Source of the DNA: Campylobacter ornithocola
Lineage (GTDB): Bacteria; Campylobacterota; Campylobacteria; Campylobacterales; Campylobacteraceae
Length of the DNA stretch: 64,000 nt
Assembly: GCF_013201605.1 (NCBI RefSeq)
Contig: NZ_CP053848.1
Span: 186,001 to 250,000 of the forward strand
Reading direction: 5' to 3'
Shown: piece by piece, positions 1 to 7,827 of the stretch
Layout of the letters: every line of letters begins with the position of its first letter
Numbering within the stretch: position 1 is the first letter of the stretch
Notes under the pieces: generated by a model
Told to the model about the DNA's origin: nothing
Databases searched by the model: none
What the model saw: only the letters and a program-made list of their open reading frames with translations
Translations under genes and position numbers: made by a program

Positions 1-660
1 CAAAACTTAAGAGCTTATATTGAAGAAAATAGACAAATTCAAGAAAAAAATTACCAAGAAATTCAAAAGGTTTTAGGTGAAATTACAACTTTAATCAATA
101 AGATTAATGATGATTATATTTCCAAAGAAGATATGAATCAAACCATAACTTTTTTTCAATCTGAAATAACTAGAGTACAAAATCAGGCTAAAGTTACTCC
201 TATTGCTCCTATTGTAAAGGATGATAACAAAACCCAAGAAGTTATTCAAGACATAAATGAAACTCAAGAAGAAGTGATTGAAAAAAAAGATGATAGTTGG
301 AAAAAATTACAATCTAGTGAAATTTTGAAAAAAGCAATTGATGAAACTAATAAAAATCAATTTGAAGATGCAAAAGAAAAATTTGAATATCTAATCAGTA
401 TTCACTATAAACCTGCTAGATCTACTTTTTGGCTTGGAGAGATAAGATATAAACAGCAAGATTATGCAGGTGCTTTGGGATTTTATAAAAAAAGTTCTGC
501 TATAAGCACTAAGGGTGATTATGTACCAAAACTGCTTTATCATACAGCTATTAGTTTAGATAAGGTTGGAGATCCTAAAAGTGCTAATAAATTTTACAAG
601 GCTTTAAAGACAGCTTATCCTGATAGTCCTGAAGCAAAAGTTTCACCAGATAGAAAATAA
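1..660 (+). CDS. cpoB: Tol-Pal system TPR protein CpoB (YbgF), 5' end missing
   Basis: The reading frame is open from base 1, so the gene starts before the window; the first internal ATG is at 133 but the upstream codons continue the same protein. The visible N-terminal part is Gln/Glu/Lys-rich and looks coiled-coil. The last ~110 residues form TPR-like helices (FWLGEIRYKQQDYAGALGFY, then a DKVGDPKSANKFYKAL repeat), the usual C-terminal domain of CpoB/YbgF. In the family this periplasmic protein coordinates Tol-Pal with outer-membrane constriction at division. It lies 13 bases before slyD, the same neighbour as in C. jejuni, where pal and tolB precede it. The signal peptide lies outside the window. 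Confidence 0.85.
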   Translation, partial: QNLRAYIEENRQIQEKNYQEIQKVLGEITTLINKINDDYISKEDMNQTITFFQSEITRVQNQAKVTPIAPIVKDDNKTQEVIQDINETQEEVIEKKDDSWKKLQSSEILKKAIDETNKNQFEDAKEKFEYLISIHYKPARSTFWLGEIRYKQQDYAGALGFYKKSSAISTKGDYVPKLLYHTAISLDKVGDPKSANKFYKALKTAYPDSPEAKVSPDRK

Positions 661-673
661 AAAAGGAGAAAAA

Positions 674-1255
674 ATGGCTATAGAAAAAAATAGTGTAGTT
701 TCAATGTTTTATGAGTTAAAAGATGCAAATACTAATGAAGTTTTAGAGTCAAATATTTATGCTGAACCTATTTCTTTTATTTTAGGCAAGGGTCAAATTT
801 TAGAAGGATTGGAAGAGGAAATTCAAAAACTTAATGCACCATGCAATGTTGATATTGTGATAAAAAAAGAAAATGCCTTAGGTGAGTATGATGTAAATGC
901 TTTGCAAACTTTACCAAAAGAGCAATTTGCAGGGATTGATTTGCAAGTTGGTATGGAGCTTTTTGGTGAAGGTGAAGATGGTAATACAGTAAGAGTGATT
1001 GTTAGAGAAATTACTGATAATGAAGTTACCATTGATTATAATCATGCTTACGCGGGAAAAGATTTGTTGTTTTCATTAAATATTGTAGATGTTAGAGCTG
1101 CGAGTGAAGATGAAATTTTAACAGGTATAATCGCAGGAAGTAAAAGTTGTGGATGTGGTGGAGGACATCATCATGATCACCATCACGGACATGGCGGTGG
1201 CGGATGTTGTGGTGGCCACGGACATGGTGGCGGCGGTTGCTGCGGTGGTCATTAA
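674..1255 (+). CDS. slyD: FKBP-type peptidyl-prolyl isomerase SlyD with metal-binding tail
   Basis: A 193-residue SlyD-like prolyl isomerase and metallochaperone. Residues ~1-70 and ~120-150 make the FKBP fold (FILGKGQILEGLEEEI is typical), and the intervening segment is the insert-in-flap chaperone domain. The last ~36 residues are almost only Gly, His and Cys (GHHHDHHHGHGGGGCC and a near repeat with further CC pairs), a Ni/Zn-binding tail like that of E. coli SlyD, which feeds nickel to hydrogenase maturation. The tail makes a locally G-rich patch in an AT-rich genome. The ribosome site AAAAGGAG precedes the ATG. The stop overlaps the fabD start (TAATG). Confidence 0.93.
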   Translation: MAIEKNSVVSMFYELKDANTNEVLESNIYAEPISFILGKGQILEGLEEEIQKLNAPCNVDIVIKKENALGEYDVNALQTLPKEQFAGIDLQVGMELFGEGEDGNTVRVIVREITDNEVTIDYNHAYAGKDLLFSLNIVDVRAASEDEILTGIIAGSKSCGCGGGHHHDHHHGHGGGGCCGGHGHGGGGCCGGH

Positions 1256-2175
1256 TGAATAGTGCATTTATTTTCCCAGGCCAAGGCTCTCAAAGTGTTG
1301 GTATGGGACTTAGTTTTTATAAAAATTCATCCAAAGCAAAAGATTTATTAGATCATGCAAGTGAATATTGTAAACTTGATTTTAAGTATTTACTTTTTGA
1401 AGAAAATGAAAATTTAAATAAAAGCGAATTCACACAAATGGCCATAGTGTTAAATTCACTTATGGCTTATGAAGCTTTAAAAGAACAAGTGAATATAGAG
1501 GCTAAGTATAGTTTAGGTCATTCGCTAGGAGAATTTAGTGCTTTAGCAACTCAAGGTGCATTTAACTTTTTAGATGTAATAGCGCTTGTCAATAAACGTG
1601 GTCAATTTATGCAAGAAGATTGTTCTAAAATTGAGGCTGGTATGATGGTAGTTTTAGGACTTGAAGATAGAGTAGTAGAGAATCTTTGTCAAAAGGCATT
1701 AAGTGAGGGAAAAAATATTTTTGCAGCTAACTATAATTGCGATGGACAGATTGTAGTAGCAGGTTTAAAGGCTGACTTAGCTTTTTATGAGAGTGAATTT
1801 AAAAATGCTGGTGCAAAAAGAGCTATGCTTTTAAATATGAGTGTTGCTAGTCATTGTCCATTATTGAAAAATGCATCTTTAAAGCTTATAAAAGAATTAG
1901 AGCCTATTTTGAAAGAGAATTTTGAAAATGTAGTATCAAATGTCAACGCTAAAGCATATAATGATAAAAACCAAGCTTTAGCACTTTTAAGTGATCAGCT
2001 TGTCAAACCTGTTCTTTATAAACAAAGTATTAAAGCAATAGATAGTGAAGTAGATTTTTATATTGAATTTGGTGCAAATGTATTAAAAGGTCTAAATAAA
2101 AAAATCACTCAAAAAGAAACTTATGCTTTAAGTAAAATAGAAGATATTGATGAAATTTTAAAGGTAATTAAATGA
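1255..2175 (+). CDS. fabD: Malonyl-CoA:ACP transacylase FabD
   Basis: This 306-residue enzyme moves the malonyl group from CoA to acyl carrier protein for fatty-acid synthesis. Seen: FPGQGSQ near the N-terminus, the nucleophile elbow GHSLGEF with Ser90, and an ASHCPLL segment with His200 as the catalytic-dyad candidate. The frame is open further upstream, but the start at 1255 is preferred because it gives the standard N-terminus MNSAFIFPGQGSQ and overlaps the slyD stop; the longer version would translate the metal-tail DNA in another frame. It ends 4 bases inside mtnN, consistent with coupled translation. Confidence 0.95.
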   Translation: MNSAFIFPGQGSQSVGMGLSFYKNSSKAKDLLDHASEYCKLDFKYLLFEENENLNKSEFTQMAIVLNSLMAYEALKEQVNIEAKYSLGHSLGEFSALATQGAFNFLDVIALVNKRGQFMQEDCSKIEAGMMVVLGLEDRVVENLCQKALSEGKNIFAANYNCDGQIVVAGLKADLAFYESEFKNAGAKRAMLLNMSVASHCPLLKNASLKLIKELEPILKENFENVVSNVNAKAYNDKNQALALLSDQLVKPVLYKQSIKAIDSEVDFYIEFGANVLKGLNKKITQKETYALSKIEDIDEILKVIK

Positions 2176-2858
2176 AAATAGCTATTTTAGGAGCTATGCC
2201 TGAAGAGGTTACTCCTTTATTAGAAGTATTAAAAGAATATCAAACAATTGAATATGCGAATAATACTTATTATCTTGCAAAATATAAAAACCATGAATTG
2301 ATTATTGCTTATTCTAAGATAGGAAAGGTAAATTCTACTCTTAGTGCGACCATTATGATAGAAAAATTTAAAGCCGAGTTTTTGCTTTTTACAGGAGTGG
2401 CTGGTGCTTTTAATCCTAGTTTAGAAATAGGAGATTTAATTTATGCTACAAAATTAGCTCAATATGATTTAGATATCACTGCTTTTGGGCACCCACTTGG
2501 TTATGTTCCTGGTAATGAAATTTTTATAAAGACAGATGATAAGTTAAACAATCTTGCCATAGAAGTTGCTAAAGAACTTAATATTAAATTGCAATCGGGT
2601 ATTATTGCCACAGGCGATGAGTTTATTTGTGATGAGAATAAAAAGACAAAAATTAGAGAGATTTTTAATGCAGATGCTTGTGAGATGGAAGGAGCTAGCG
2701 TAGCTTTGGTGTGTGATGCTTTAAAAATTCCATGTCTAATTTTAAGGTCAATGAGTGATAAAGCAGGTGAAAAAGCGGAATTTGATTTTGATGAATTTGT
2801 AGAAAAATCAGCAAAAATATCAGCTAATTTTGTCTTAAAAATTTGTGAGAAATTATGA
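2172..2858 (+). CDS. mtnN: 5'-methylthioadenosine/S-adenosylhomocysteine nucleosidase
   Basis: A 228-residue nucleoside phosphorylase-fold hydrolase (Pfs/MTAN). Seen: AMPEE with the Glu12 equivalent, VAGA, the substrate-site ACEMEGAS, and RSMSDKAG carrying the catalytic Asp. It removes adenine from MTA and SAH, which supports methyl recycling and AI-2 precursor formation. In Campylobacter and Helicobacter the same enzyme is known to act in the futalosine menaquinone route on 6-amino-6-deoxyfutalosine. It overlaps both neighbours by 4 bases (ATGA), so it belongs to the slyD-fabD operon. Confidence 0.95.
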   Translation: MKIAILGAMPEEVTPLLEVLKEYQTIEYANNTYYLAKYKNHELIIAYSKIGKVNSTLSATIMIEKFKAEFLLFTGVAGAFNPSLEIGDLIYATKLAQYDLDITAFGHPLGYVPGNEIFIKTDDKLNNLAIEVAKELNIKLQSGIIATGDEFICDENKKTKIREIFNADACEMEGASVALVCDALKIPCLILRSMSDKAGEKAEFDFDEFVEKSAKISANFVLKICEKL

Positions 2859-3616
2859 TAAATCTTAGTAAAAAATTAATTAGAGAAGTAGCAAAGGCTA
2901 ATGCTAAGTTTTCTTTAATAGGAGATAACGATAAAGTCTTATTGGGGCTTAGTGGTGGGAAAGATTCGTTAGCTCTAGCGCATCTTTTAAAACGTATGCA
3001 AGCACATGCTCCTTTTAAATTCGAATTTAAAGCAGTAACTTTAAGTTATGGCATGGGTGAAGATTATACCAAACTTCATAATCACTGCAAAGAACATGAT
3101 ATTGAACATGAAATAATTAACTCTAATATTTATGAAATTTCAGGTGATACTATTAGAAAAAATTCGAGTTTTTGTAGCTATTTTTCAAGAATGAGGCGTG
3201 GTGCTTTATATACTTATGCTTTGGAAAATGGCTATAATAAATTGGCTATAGCTCATCATTTAGATGATGCGGTAGAGAGTTTTTTTATGAATTTTATTTA
3301 TAATGGTGCTCTTAGGAGTTTAGCTCCAAAATATAAAAGTAAAAGAGGTGTAGAAGTTATCCGCCCTTTGATTTTTGTAAGGGAAAGACAGCTAAGAGAA
3401 AATGCTATTAATAATGAATTAGAAGTTATTGGTAATGAATTTTGTCCTGGTATGAAATTAAGTGAAAAAAATGTCAAATTTCCTCATGCTAGAGAAGAAG
3501 CAAAGCAGCTTTTGGCAAATCTAGAAAAAGAAAATCCAAAATTATTTACAAGCTTAAAAACTGCATTTGAAAATATCCATACGGATAGTTTTTTCATGGT
3601 TAAGGATAATGACTAA
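2855..3616 (+). CDS. TtcA-like tRNA 2-thiocytidine synthetase family protein
   Basis: A 253-residue PP-loop ATPase with SGGKDS at residues 33-38 and the family signatures SRMRRGALY and HHLDDAVES. TtcA thiolates C32 of tRNAs using a [4Fe-4S] cluster held by three cysteines, two in a C-x2-C just before the S-R-x-R-R-G segment and one later. Here that site reads C107-S-Y-F110, so the second cysteine is replaced, while Cys197 (EFCPG) matches the third. The fold and family are clear; whether it thiolates C32 by the normal mechanism is not. The stop overlaps the next gene by 8 bases. I give no symbol because of the altered motif. Confidence 0.8.
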   Translation: MINLSKKLIREVAKANAKFSLIGDNDKVLLGLSGGKDSLALAHLLKRMQAHAPFKFEFKAVTLSYGMGEDYTKLHNHCKEHDIEHEIINSNIYEISGDTIRKNSSFCSYFSRMRRGALYTYALENGYNKLAIAHHLDDAVESFFMNFIYNGALRSLAPKYKSKRGVEVIRPLIFVRERQLRENAINNELEVIGNEFCPGMKLSEKNVKFPHAREEAKQLLANLEKENPKLFTSLKTAFENIHTDSFFMVKDND

Positions 3617-4121
3617 ACTTTTAGTGGTTGTTGATTATCAAAATGATTTTATCAGTGGTAGCTTAGGTTTTGAAAAAGCTACCAAGATAAAAGATAATAT
3701 TCTTACTCTTTTAAAAAATCATCAAGATGATATTGTTTTTACTTTTGATACGCATGATGAGAATTATTTAAAAACCCAAGAAGGAAAAAATTTACCTATT
3801 TGTCATTGTATTAAGGATACTTTAGGATGGCAAATGCCAAATGATTTTGACATATATTTAAAAAATGCAAAAAAAATATTTTACAAAAATACTTTTGGGA
3901 GTTTAGAATTAGCTAATTTTTTAAAACAAAATTATTATAGTAGTATAGAGTTTTGCGGTTTGGTTTCACATATTTGTGTGTTTAGTAATATTATTTTAGC
4001 ACAAAGTGCTACTCCTAATTCTAAAATTATTTTGCATAAAAATGCTACTACAAGTTTTAGCGAATCTTTAGAAAAAAACGCTTATGAAATTTTACAAGCT
4101 TATGGTATAGAGCTTCTATAA
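3609..4121 (+). CDS. Isochorismatase/nicotinamidase-family cysteine hydrolase
   Basis: A 170-residue cysteine hydrolase. The predicted triad is Asp9 (VVDYQNDF), Lys93 (FYKNTFGS) and Cys123 (CGLVSHICV). FDTHDENY and the LPICHCIKDTLGW stretch resemble the nicotinamidase-like branch, so nicotinamide to nicotinate conversion is possible, but the substrate is not shown. The start at ATG 3609 gives the canonical hydrophobic strand MTKLLVVVDYQNDF; earlier in-frame codons lie inside the ttcA-like gene. It ends directly at the recO start. Confidence 0.8.
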   Translation: MTKLLVVVDYQNDFISGSLGFEKATKIKDNILTLLKNHQDDIVFTFDTHDENYLKTQEGKNLPICHCIKDTLGWQMPNDFDIYLKNAKKIFYKNTFGSLELANFLKQNYYSSIEFCGLVSHICVFSNIILAQSATPNSKIILHKNATTSFSESLEKNAYEILQAYGIELL

Positions 4122-4736
4122 ATGCAAGGGTATATTTTACACACTCAGAGTGTAAAAGATGAGGATTTGATTGTCTATCTTTTGAGTTCTAAAAGGGTTA
4201 TTAAAAGTTATAGATTTTATGGAATGAGGCATTCTAATATTCTAAGTGGATATAAGATTGATTTTGAGCTTGAGGAAAGTTCAAGGTTTTTACCACGTTT
4301 AAAAGATGTTTTACACATTGGTTTTTCTTGGATTTTAGATAGAGAGAGAATGTTTTTTTGGCAAGAATTTATTAGACTTTTTTATTGGCATTTAAAAGAT
4401 GTTGAAGAAATTGATAATTTTTATTTTGAGCTTTTAGAAGATTGTGCTAAACGTTTTGAAAAACAAGACTGTAAACGTGTAATAGTAGATGCATATTTGA
4501 AAATTTTAAGCTTTGAAGGACGATTGCATAAGAGTTTTATATGCTTTTTATGTGATGAGTATATAAAAGAAGATGTGGTGTTAGTGAGAGCTTTTTTGCC
4601 TGCACATAGAAAATGTGCTTTTGGTTACGAGTTTAAAACTAAAGACCTTATAAAGTTTTATGAAAAATTTAATTCATCGCATTTTAGCGATGAATATATT
4701 GATAATTTATACAAAATCATAAAAGAGGGTTTTTAA
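4122..4736 (+). CDS. recO: Recombination protein RecO (Campylobacterota type)
   Basis: A 204-residue protein with the N-terminal OB-fold strand pattern MQGYILHTQSVKDEDLIVYLL typical of RecO, followed by a helical region and C-x2-C (ICFLCDEY) with a later Cys that may be what remains of the RecO zinc site. RecO works with RecR to load RecA on gapped DNA. It is shorter than E. coli RecO (242), as is usual in this phylum. It starts one base after the preceding stop and overlaps the convergent small gene by 20 bases. The name rests on N-terminal pattern and position. Confidence 0.75.
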   Translation: MQGYILHTQSVKDEDLIVYLLSSKRVIKSYRFYGMRHSNILSGYKIDFELEESSRFLPRLKDVLHIGFSWILDRERMFFWQEFIRLFYWHLKDVEEIDNFYFELLEDCAKRFEKQDCKRVIVDAYLKILSFEGRLHKSFICFLCDEYIKEDVVLVRAFLPAHRKCAFGYEFKTKDLIKFYEKFNSSHFSDEYIDNLYKIIKEGF

Positions 4737-5040
4737 GAGTAATATCATACATCATAATAGCCTCTTGTCTTAATTTTGCGATGATATTTGCACTATCAAT
4801 ATGTGTATTTTTTATAATAGCTTCCTTGCTATTTTTAATATCTTCAAGCAAATTTCCAAGTTGTTTTTGAGAACTTTGTAGGCAAGTGCTTATACATTTT
4901 GGTTGTGTTTGTTGTAAAACTTGCTCGAAATTTAAACTTTGATTATTAAGCTTTGAAGCATGTGCTGCTAAATTATTTGCACTTGTTCTAATGCCACCTA
5001 ATGCTTTGTAAATCCCCTTTGAATTGATATGAGCTGCCAT
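4717..5040 (-). CDS. Small protein with flagellar rod-like ends, sigma-54 promoter
   Basis: A 107-residue protein of unknown function. The N-terminus SKGIYKALGGIRTSANNLAA resembles the first helix of flagellar rod/hook proteins (S-x-Y-x-A-L-x-G), and the C-terminus ends in an amphipathic helix (IAKLRQEAIMMYDITLKN) similar in position to their closing helix; the middle is short and holds two Cys. That resemblance is my reading, not a proven homology. A perfect sigma-54 type promoter lies upstream at 5093-5109, which in Campylobacter marks middle and late flagellar genes. RBS GGAAGG precedes the ATG. It overlaps the 3' end of recO on the other strand. Confidence 0.75.
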   Translation of the reverse strand: MAAHINSKGIYKALGGIRTSANNLAAHASKLNNQSLNFEQVLQQTQPKCISTCLQSSQKQLGNLLEDIKNSKEAIIKNTHIDSANIIAKLRQEAIMMYDITLKNPLL

Positions 5041-5092
5041 GAACCTTCCTTGTTTTATGGTATCTCTTCATTCATATTGCTTGGTAGCTTAT

Positions 5093-5109
5093 AAGCAAAA
5101 ATCATTCCC
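5093..5109 (-). promoter_or_regulatory. Sigma-54 (RpoN) promoter of the 107-residue gene
   Basis: The minus strand reads GGGAATGATTTTTGCTT: GG, ten bases, GC, the -24/-12 pattern of RpoN promoters, and close to the Campylobacter flagellar form GGAA-N6-TTGCTT. The initiation site would lie near 5083, leaving a ~40-base leader. It overlaps the last codons of dusB. Exactly the same 17 bases occur at 46937-46953 in front of another small gene. Confidence 0.8.
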
Positions 5110-6028
5110 TGTTGAAAAATTCTTGAATATATTTTCGCATAACTTCTACATCATTAATACGATTAACACAATCTCTAAAATTAGAAGCATCTTCATAGCC
5201 TTTAGAGTATTCATGTAAGTGCTTTCTAAATATACTTATACCTTGCTCTTTGTAGTGTTTTAGCATTTCTTCAAAATGCGTGAAAATGATTTTATTTTTC
5301 ATGACCTTATCGATTTTTTTGCCAGTTTTTATCTCATGAAATATCCAAGGTTTTCCTATGCTTGCACGCCCTATCATCAAGGCATCACAATTTGTTATTT
5401 TAAATACCTCTTTAGCATTTTCTGCACTAATGTCACCATTTGCAACTAAAGGAATTTTGATATTTTCTTTGGCTAAAGCTATGGCTTCATAATCAGCATT
5501 TCCGCTATACATTTGTTTTCTAGTGCGACCATGCATACTGATAAAATCTATTCCAGTGTTTTCGCATGCCTTAGCAATAGCAATAGGATCTTTTTTATCA
5601 AATCCCAATCTTACTTTAACACTAGTTAGTTTTTTATTGCTTGTTTTTTTGATAAGTTCTAAAATTCTTTGTAGTTTATCAAGATCTTGCAAAAGAGCAC
5701 TACCTGCACATTGTTTTATAACCTTATTTACAGGGCAACCACAATTAAAATCAATCCCATCTATAAAATCAAAGCGATTTAGAATTTCTACCGCCTTTTG
5801 AATCACGCTTTCATTTGAACCTGCGATTTGAACTATATAAGGATTTTCAAGTTCAGCTTTTTCTAGCATTTTAAGAGTTTTTGAACTCTCATATACTAAA
5901 GCATTAGAGCTTATCATTTCACTAATGGTTATATCTGCACCAAATTGCTTAACTAAATTTCTCAAAGGCAAGTCTGAAAAACCTGCCATAGGAGCTAAAA
6001 ATAAAGGCTTTTTGCTAAAATCTATCAT
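5102..6028 (-). CDS. dusB: tRNA-dihydrouridine synthase (DusB-like)
   Basis: A 308-residue TIM-barrel flavoenzyme reducing uridines in the tRNA D-loop with NADPH. Seen: APMAGFSDLPLR at the N-terminus, the catalytic-cysteine motif FNCGCPVNKV, QCAGSALLQD, SMHGRTRKQMYSG, and the FMN-phosphate site ALMIGRASIGKPW. Length is normal for the family. Its start overlaps the stop of the upstream membrane-protein gene by 4 bases. The member (DusA/B/C type) is not decided by sequence alone; B-type is the usual one in Campylobacter. Confidence 0.88.
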   Translation of the reverse strand: MIDFSKKPLFLAPMAGFSDLPLRNLVKQFGADITISEMISSNALVYESSKTLKMLEKAELENPYIVQIAGSNESVIQKAVEILNRFDFIDGIDFNCGCPVNKVIKQCAGSALLQDLDKLQRILELIKKTSNKKLTSVKVRLGFDKKDPIAIAKACENTGIDFISMHGRTRKQMYSGNADYEAIALAKENIKIPLVANGDISAENAKEVFKITNCDALMIGRASIGKPWIFHEIKTGKKIDKVMKNKIIFTHFEEMLKHYKEQGISIFRKHLHEYSKGYEDASNFRDCVNRINDVEVMRKYIQEFFNRE

Positions 6029-7008
6029 TGTATAAATTTATCAAGTTCTATTTTTTTATTATGTTCTCTTAAAAAGAGCAAGAGTCTAAAGTCTCTATAC
6101 TCATTTTGATTATTTCCTAATTCATTAAGCAATTCATCATACATACCAAATTCTGCTAAAGTATAAAAATAAGCCCTTAAGGCTTGAGTTTGATTGTCTT
6201 TTAGTTTTTTAAATAAAGCGATTAATACTTGAGGTTCTACTTTTTTATAAAGTATTTTGGTACTTTGCAAATAAGCAGCTTCATCTAGTGAATTTATGCT
6301 TAATAAAACTTCGATTTCAGCATGATTTAATTCTAAGCTTTCTTTTTCGAATCTATGCAAAAGTAATAAAATATCATCTTGATTTTTTTGTATTTTTAGT
6401 GTTTTGATTTGGCTATATGGCGCATTTTCCAACACTTTTTTATATGCAAAAATTTCTAACTCATTTGTTAAAGTATCTTTATTTTTTATAAAAGAAAAAG
6501 CATAATCACTATCTTTTTGGAAATGATTTTTTTCATTTAGAATGAAAATTTCATTATTTGGATCTAGTTTGTATTTTTTTAATTCTACAAATTCTTTTTT
6601 ATCTAACTGTTCTAAAATATCTACAATATCATCTATTTTTGGATTTTGAATTTTTTCTTTAAAATAAAGAGCTTGAGTGTTTTTTGCTATGTTTTGAAAT
6701 TCTTGAGTTTTAAATTTAATTTTACTTACTTTTTTTAAAAAAATATCAACAATAAAATTTTCATAATTTTTACTATCTTTAATAAGATTTTTATATTGCA
6801 AATGCTTTAAAAAACCATAAAAACTCATATGAGTTAAAGCTAGTATCATTAAAAATAATGCAGGTAAAATTACCCATAAGCTAATGGGTAAATTTAATTC
6901 AAAAGTAGAAATTGTAAAAGTGTAATTTCCTAAATTTAGATTATAAACTAAAGCTACAATGATTAAAAGATAAACTAAGCTTGCAAAGAAAAATAATCTT
7001 ATTTTCAT
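6025..7008 (-). CDS. Conserved two-TM inner-membrane protein, function unknown
   Basis: A 327-residue protein with two strong membrane segments near the N-terminus (residues ~5-25 and ~42-68) followed by a long Lys/Glu/Leu-rich, largely helical cytoplasmic region. I recognise no enzymatic motif. It sits between dksA and dusB with 4-base overlaps at both ends, the same place as an uncharacterised membrane gene in C. jejuni. The C-terminal ~120 residues (SINSLDEAAYLQSTKILYKK and following) have a TPR-like helix rhythm, which would suit a protein-binding role; that is inference. Confidence 0.8.
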   Translation of the reverse strand: MKIRLFFFASLVYLLIIVALVYNLNLGNYTFTISTFELNLPISLWVILPALFLMILALTHMSFYGFLKHLQYKNLIKDSKNYENFIVDIFLKKVSKIKFKTQEFQNIAKNTQALYFKEKIQNPKIDDIVDILEQLDKKEFVELKKYKLDPNNEIFILNEKNHFQKDSDYAFSFIKNKDTLTNELEIFAYKKVLENAPYSQIKTLKIQKNQDDILLLLHRFEKESLELNHAEIEVLLSINSLDEAAYLQSTKILYKKVEPQVLIALFKKLKDNQTQALRAYFYTLAEFGMYDELLNELGNNQNEYRDFRLLLFLREHNKKIELDKFIQ

Positions 7009-7361
7009 AGTTCTTTCCTTTTTTCTAGATTTTCACGGCAATTTATACAGTATTTTGCGTGAGGTTTTACTTTAAGTCTTTCAGGATGAATATTATCTTC
7101 ACAGTACTCACAAATACCATAAGTATTGTTATCTATTTTGCTTAATGAATGTTTAATTTCTTCTAACTCAGCTTTTAAATTTTCATTAATTTTAAAATCA
7201 ATATGAGAGCTATTATCAATTTGTTGTAAGTCAACTTCATCTCTAGGTTCGCTATCTTGTAGATTGTGGATATTATCTATATTACCTTGAAGCTCTTGTA
7301 AAATTTCTTTTTGTCTTTGAAGTAATATGTTTTTGAAATTCTCAAGATTTAATTCTTGCAT
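7005..7361 (-). CDS. dksA: DksA/TraR-family RNA polymerase regulator
   Basis: A 118-residue protein with the DksA zinc finger: C84-x2-C87-x17-C105-x2-C108. The preceding region is a coiled coil. The tip that E. coli DksA inserts in the RNA-polymerase secondary channel reads D-x-x-D-x-A; here it is D41-E-V-D44-L-Q46, so both Asp are kept and the Ala is replaced. In C. jejuni the homologue links amino-acid starvation to rRNA transcription. It overlaps the membrane-protein gene downstream by 4 bases and is cotranscribed with rlmH and accD. Confidence 0.9.
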   Translation of the reverse strand: MQELNLENFKNILLQRQKEILQELQGNIDNIHNLQDSEPRDEVDLQQIDNSSHIDFKINENLKAELEEIKHSLSKIDNNTYGICEYCEDNIHPERLKVKPHAKYCINCRENLEKRKEL

Positions 7362-7369
7362 AAACGCTC

Positions 7370-7825
7370 CTATTTGTGATATGGATGATTTGTGTTAATG
7401 CAAAATGCACGATAAATTTGTTCTAAAAGCATGGTTTTAGCAAATTTATGTATTAAAGTCATTTTGCTAAGAGCTATACTTGTGTGCATTTGTGCAATAA
7501 ATTCTTGCTCAAAGCCATAAGCACCACCTATAAAGAAAGAAATTCCATTTTTATCTTGTAATAATTTTGCAAATTCTACGCTTGTAAACTCTTTGCCTCT
7601 TTCATCTAAAGCTATGCAAAAACCTTTTATATAAGGAGTTAATGCATTTGTGTAGGACTTTTTTGCTTCTGTGGCATTGATGTTTTGTGCTTGATTAATT
7701 TTATTATTAAAAATGCATATATCATTAAAGTCGCAAAATTTTTTAATGAGTTTAGTATAATACTCATCTATTTTGCTAAATTCATTATTATTGTTTTTTT
7801 GAATACTAAAAATATTGATTTGCAT
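7370..7825 (-). CDS. rlmH: 23S rRNA pseudouridine-1915 N3-methyltransferase RlmH
   Basis: A 151-residue SPOUT methyltransferase. The C-terminal knot shows FFIGGAYGF, an SAM-binding signature of RlmH, followed by [20 protein letters not shown] and the ending NTNHPYHK, which matches the conserved RlmH C-terminus. It methylates the pseudouridine at position 1915 in helix 69 of 23S rRNA. It lies 2 bases after accD and 8 bases before dksA on the same strand. Length is normal (E. coli 155). Confidence 0.94.
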   Translation of the reverse strand: MQINIFSIQKNNNNEFSKIDEYYTKLIKKFCDFNDICIFNNKINQAQNINATEAKKSYTNALTPYIKGFCIALDERGKEFTSVEFAKLLQDKNGISFFIGGAYGFEQEFIAQMHTSIALSKMTLIHKFAKTMLLEQIYRAFCINTNHPYHK

Positions 7826-7827
7826 TT

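Noticed and set aside
1204-1254. FabD reading frame open 17 codons upstream
   Set aside because: It reads the SlyD tail in a shifted frame and is Trp/Arg-rich; the start at 1255 matches the family N-terminus.
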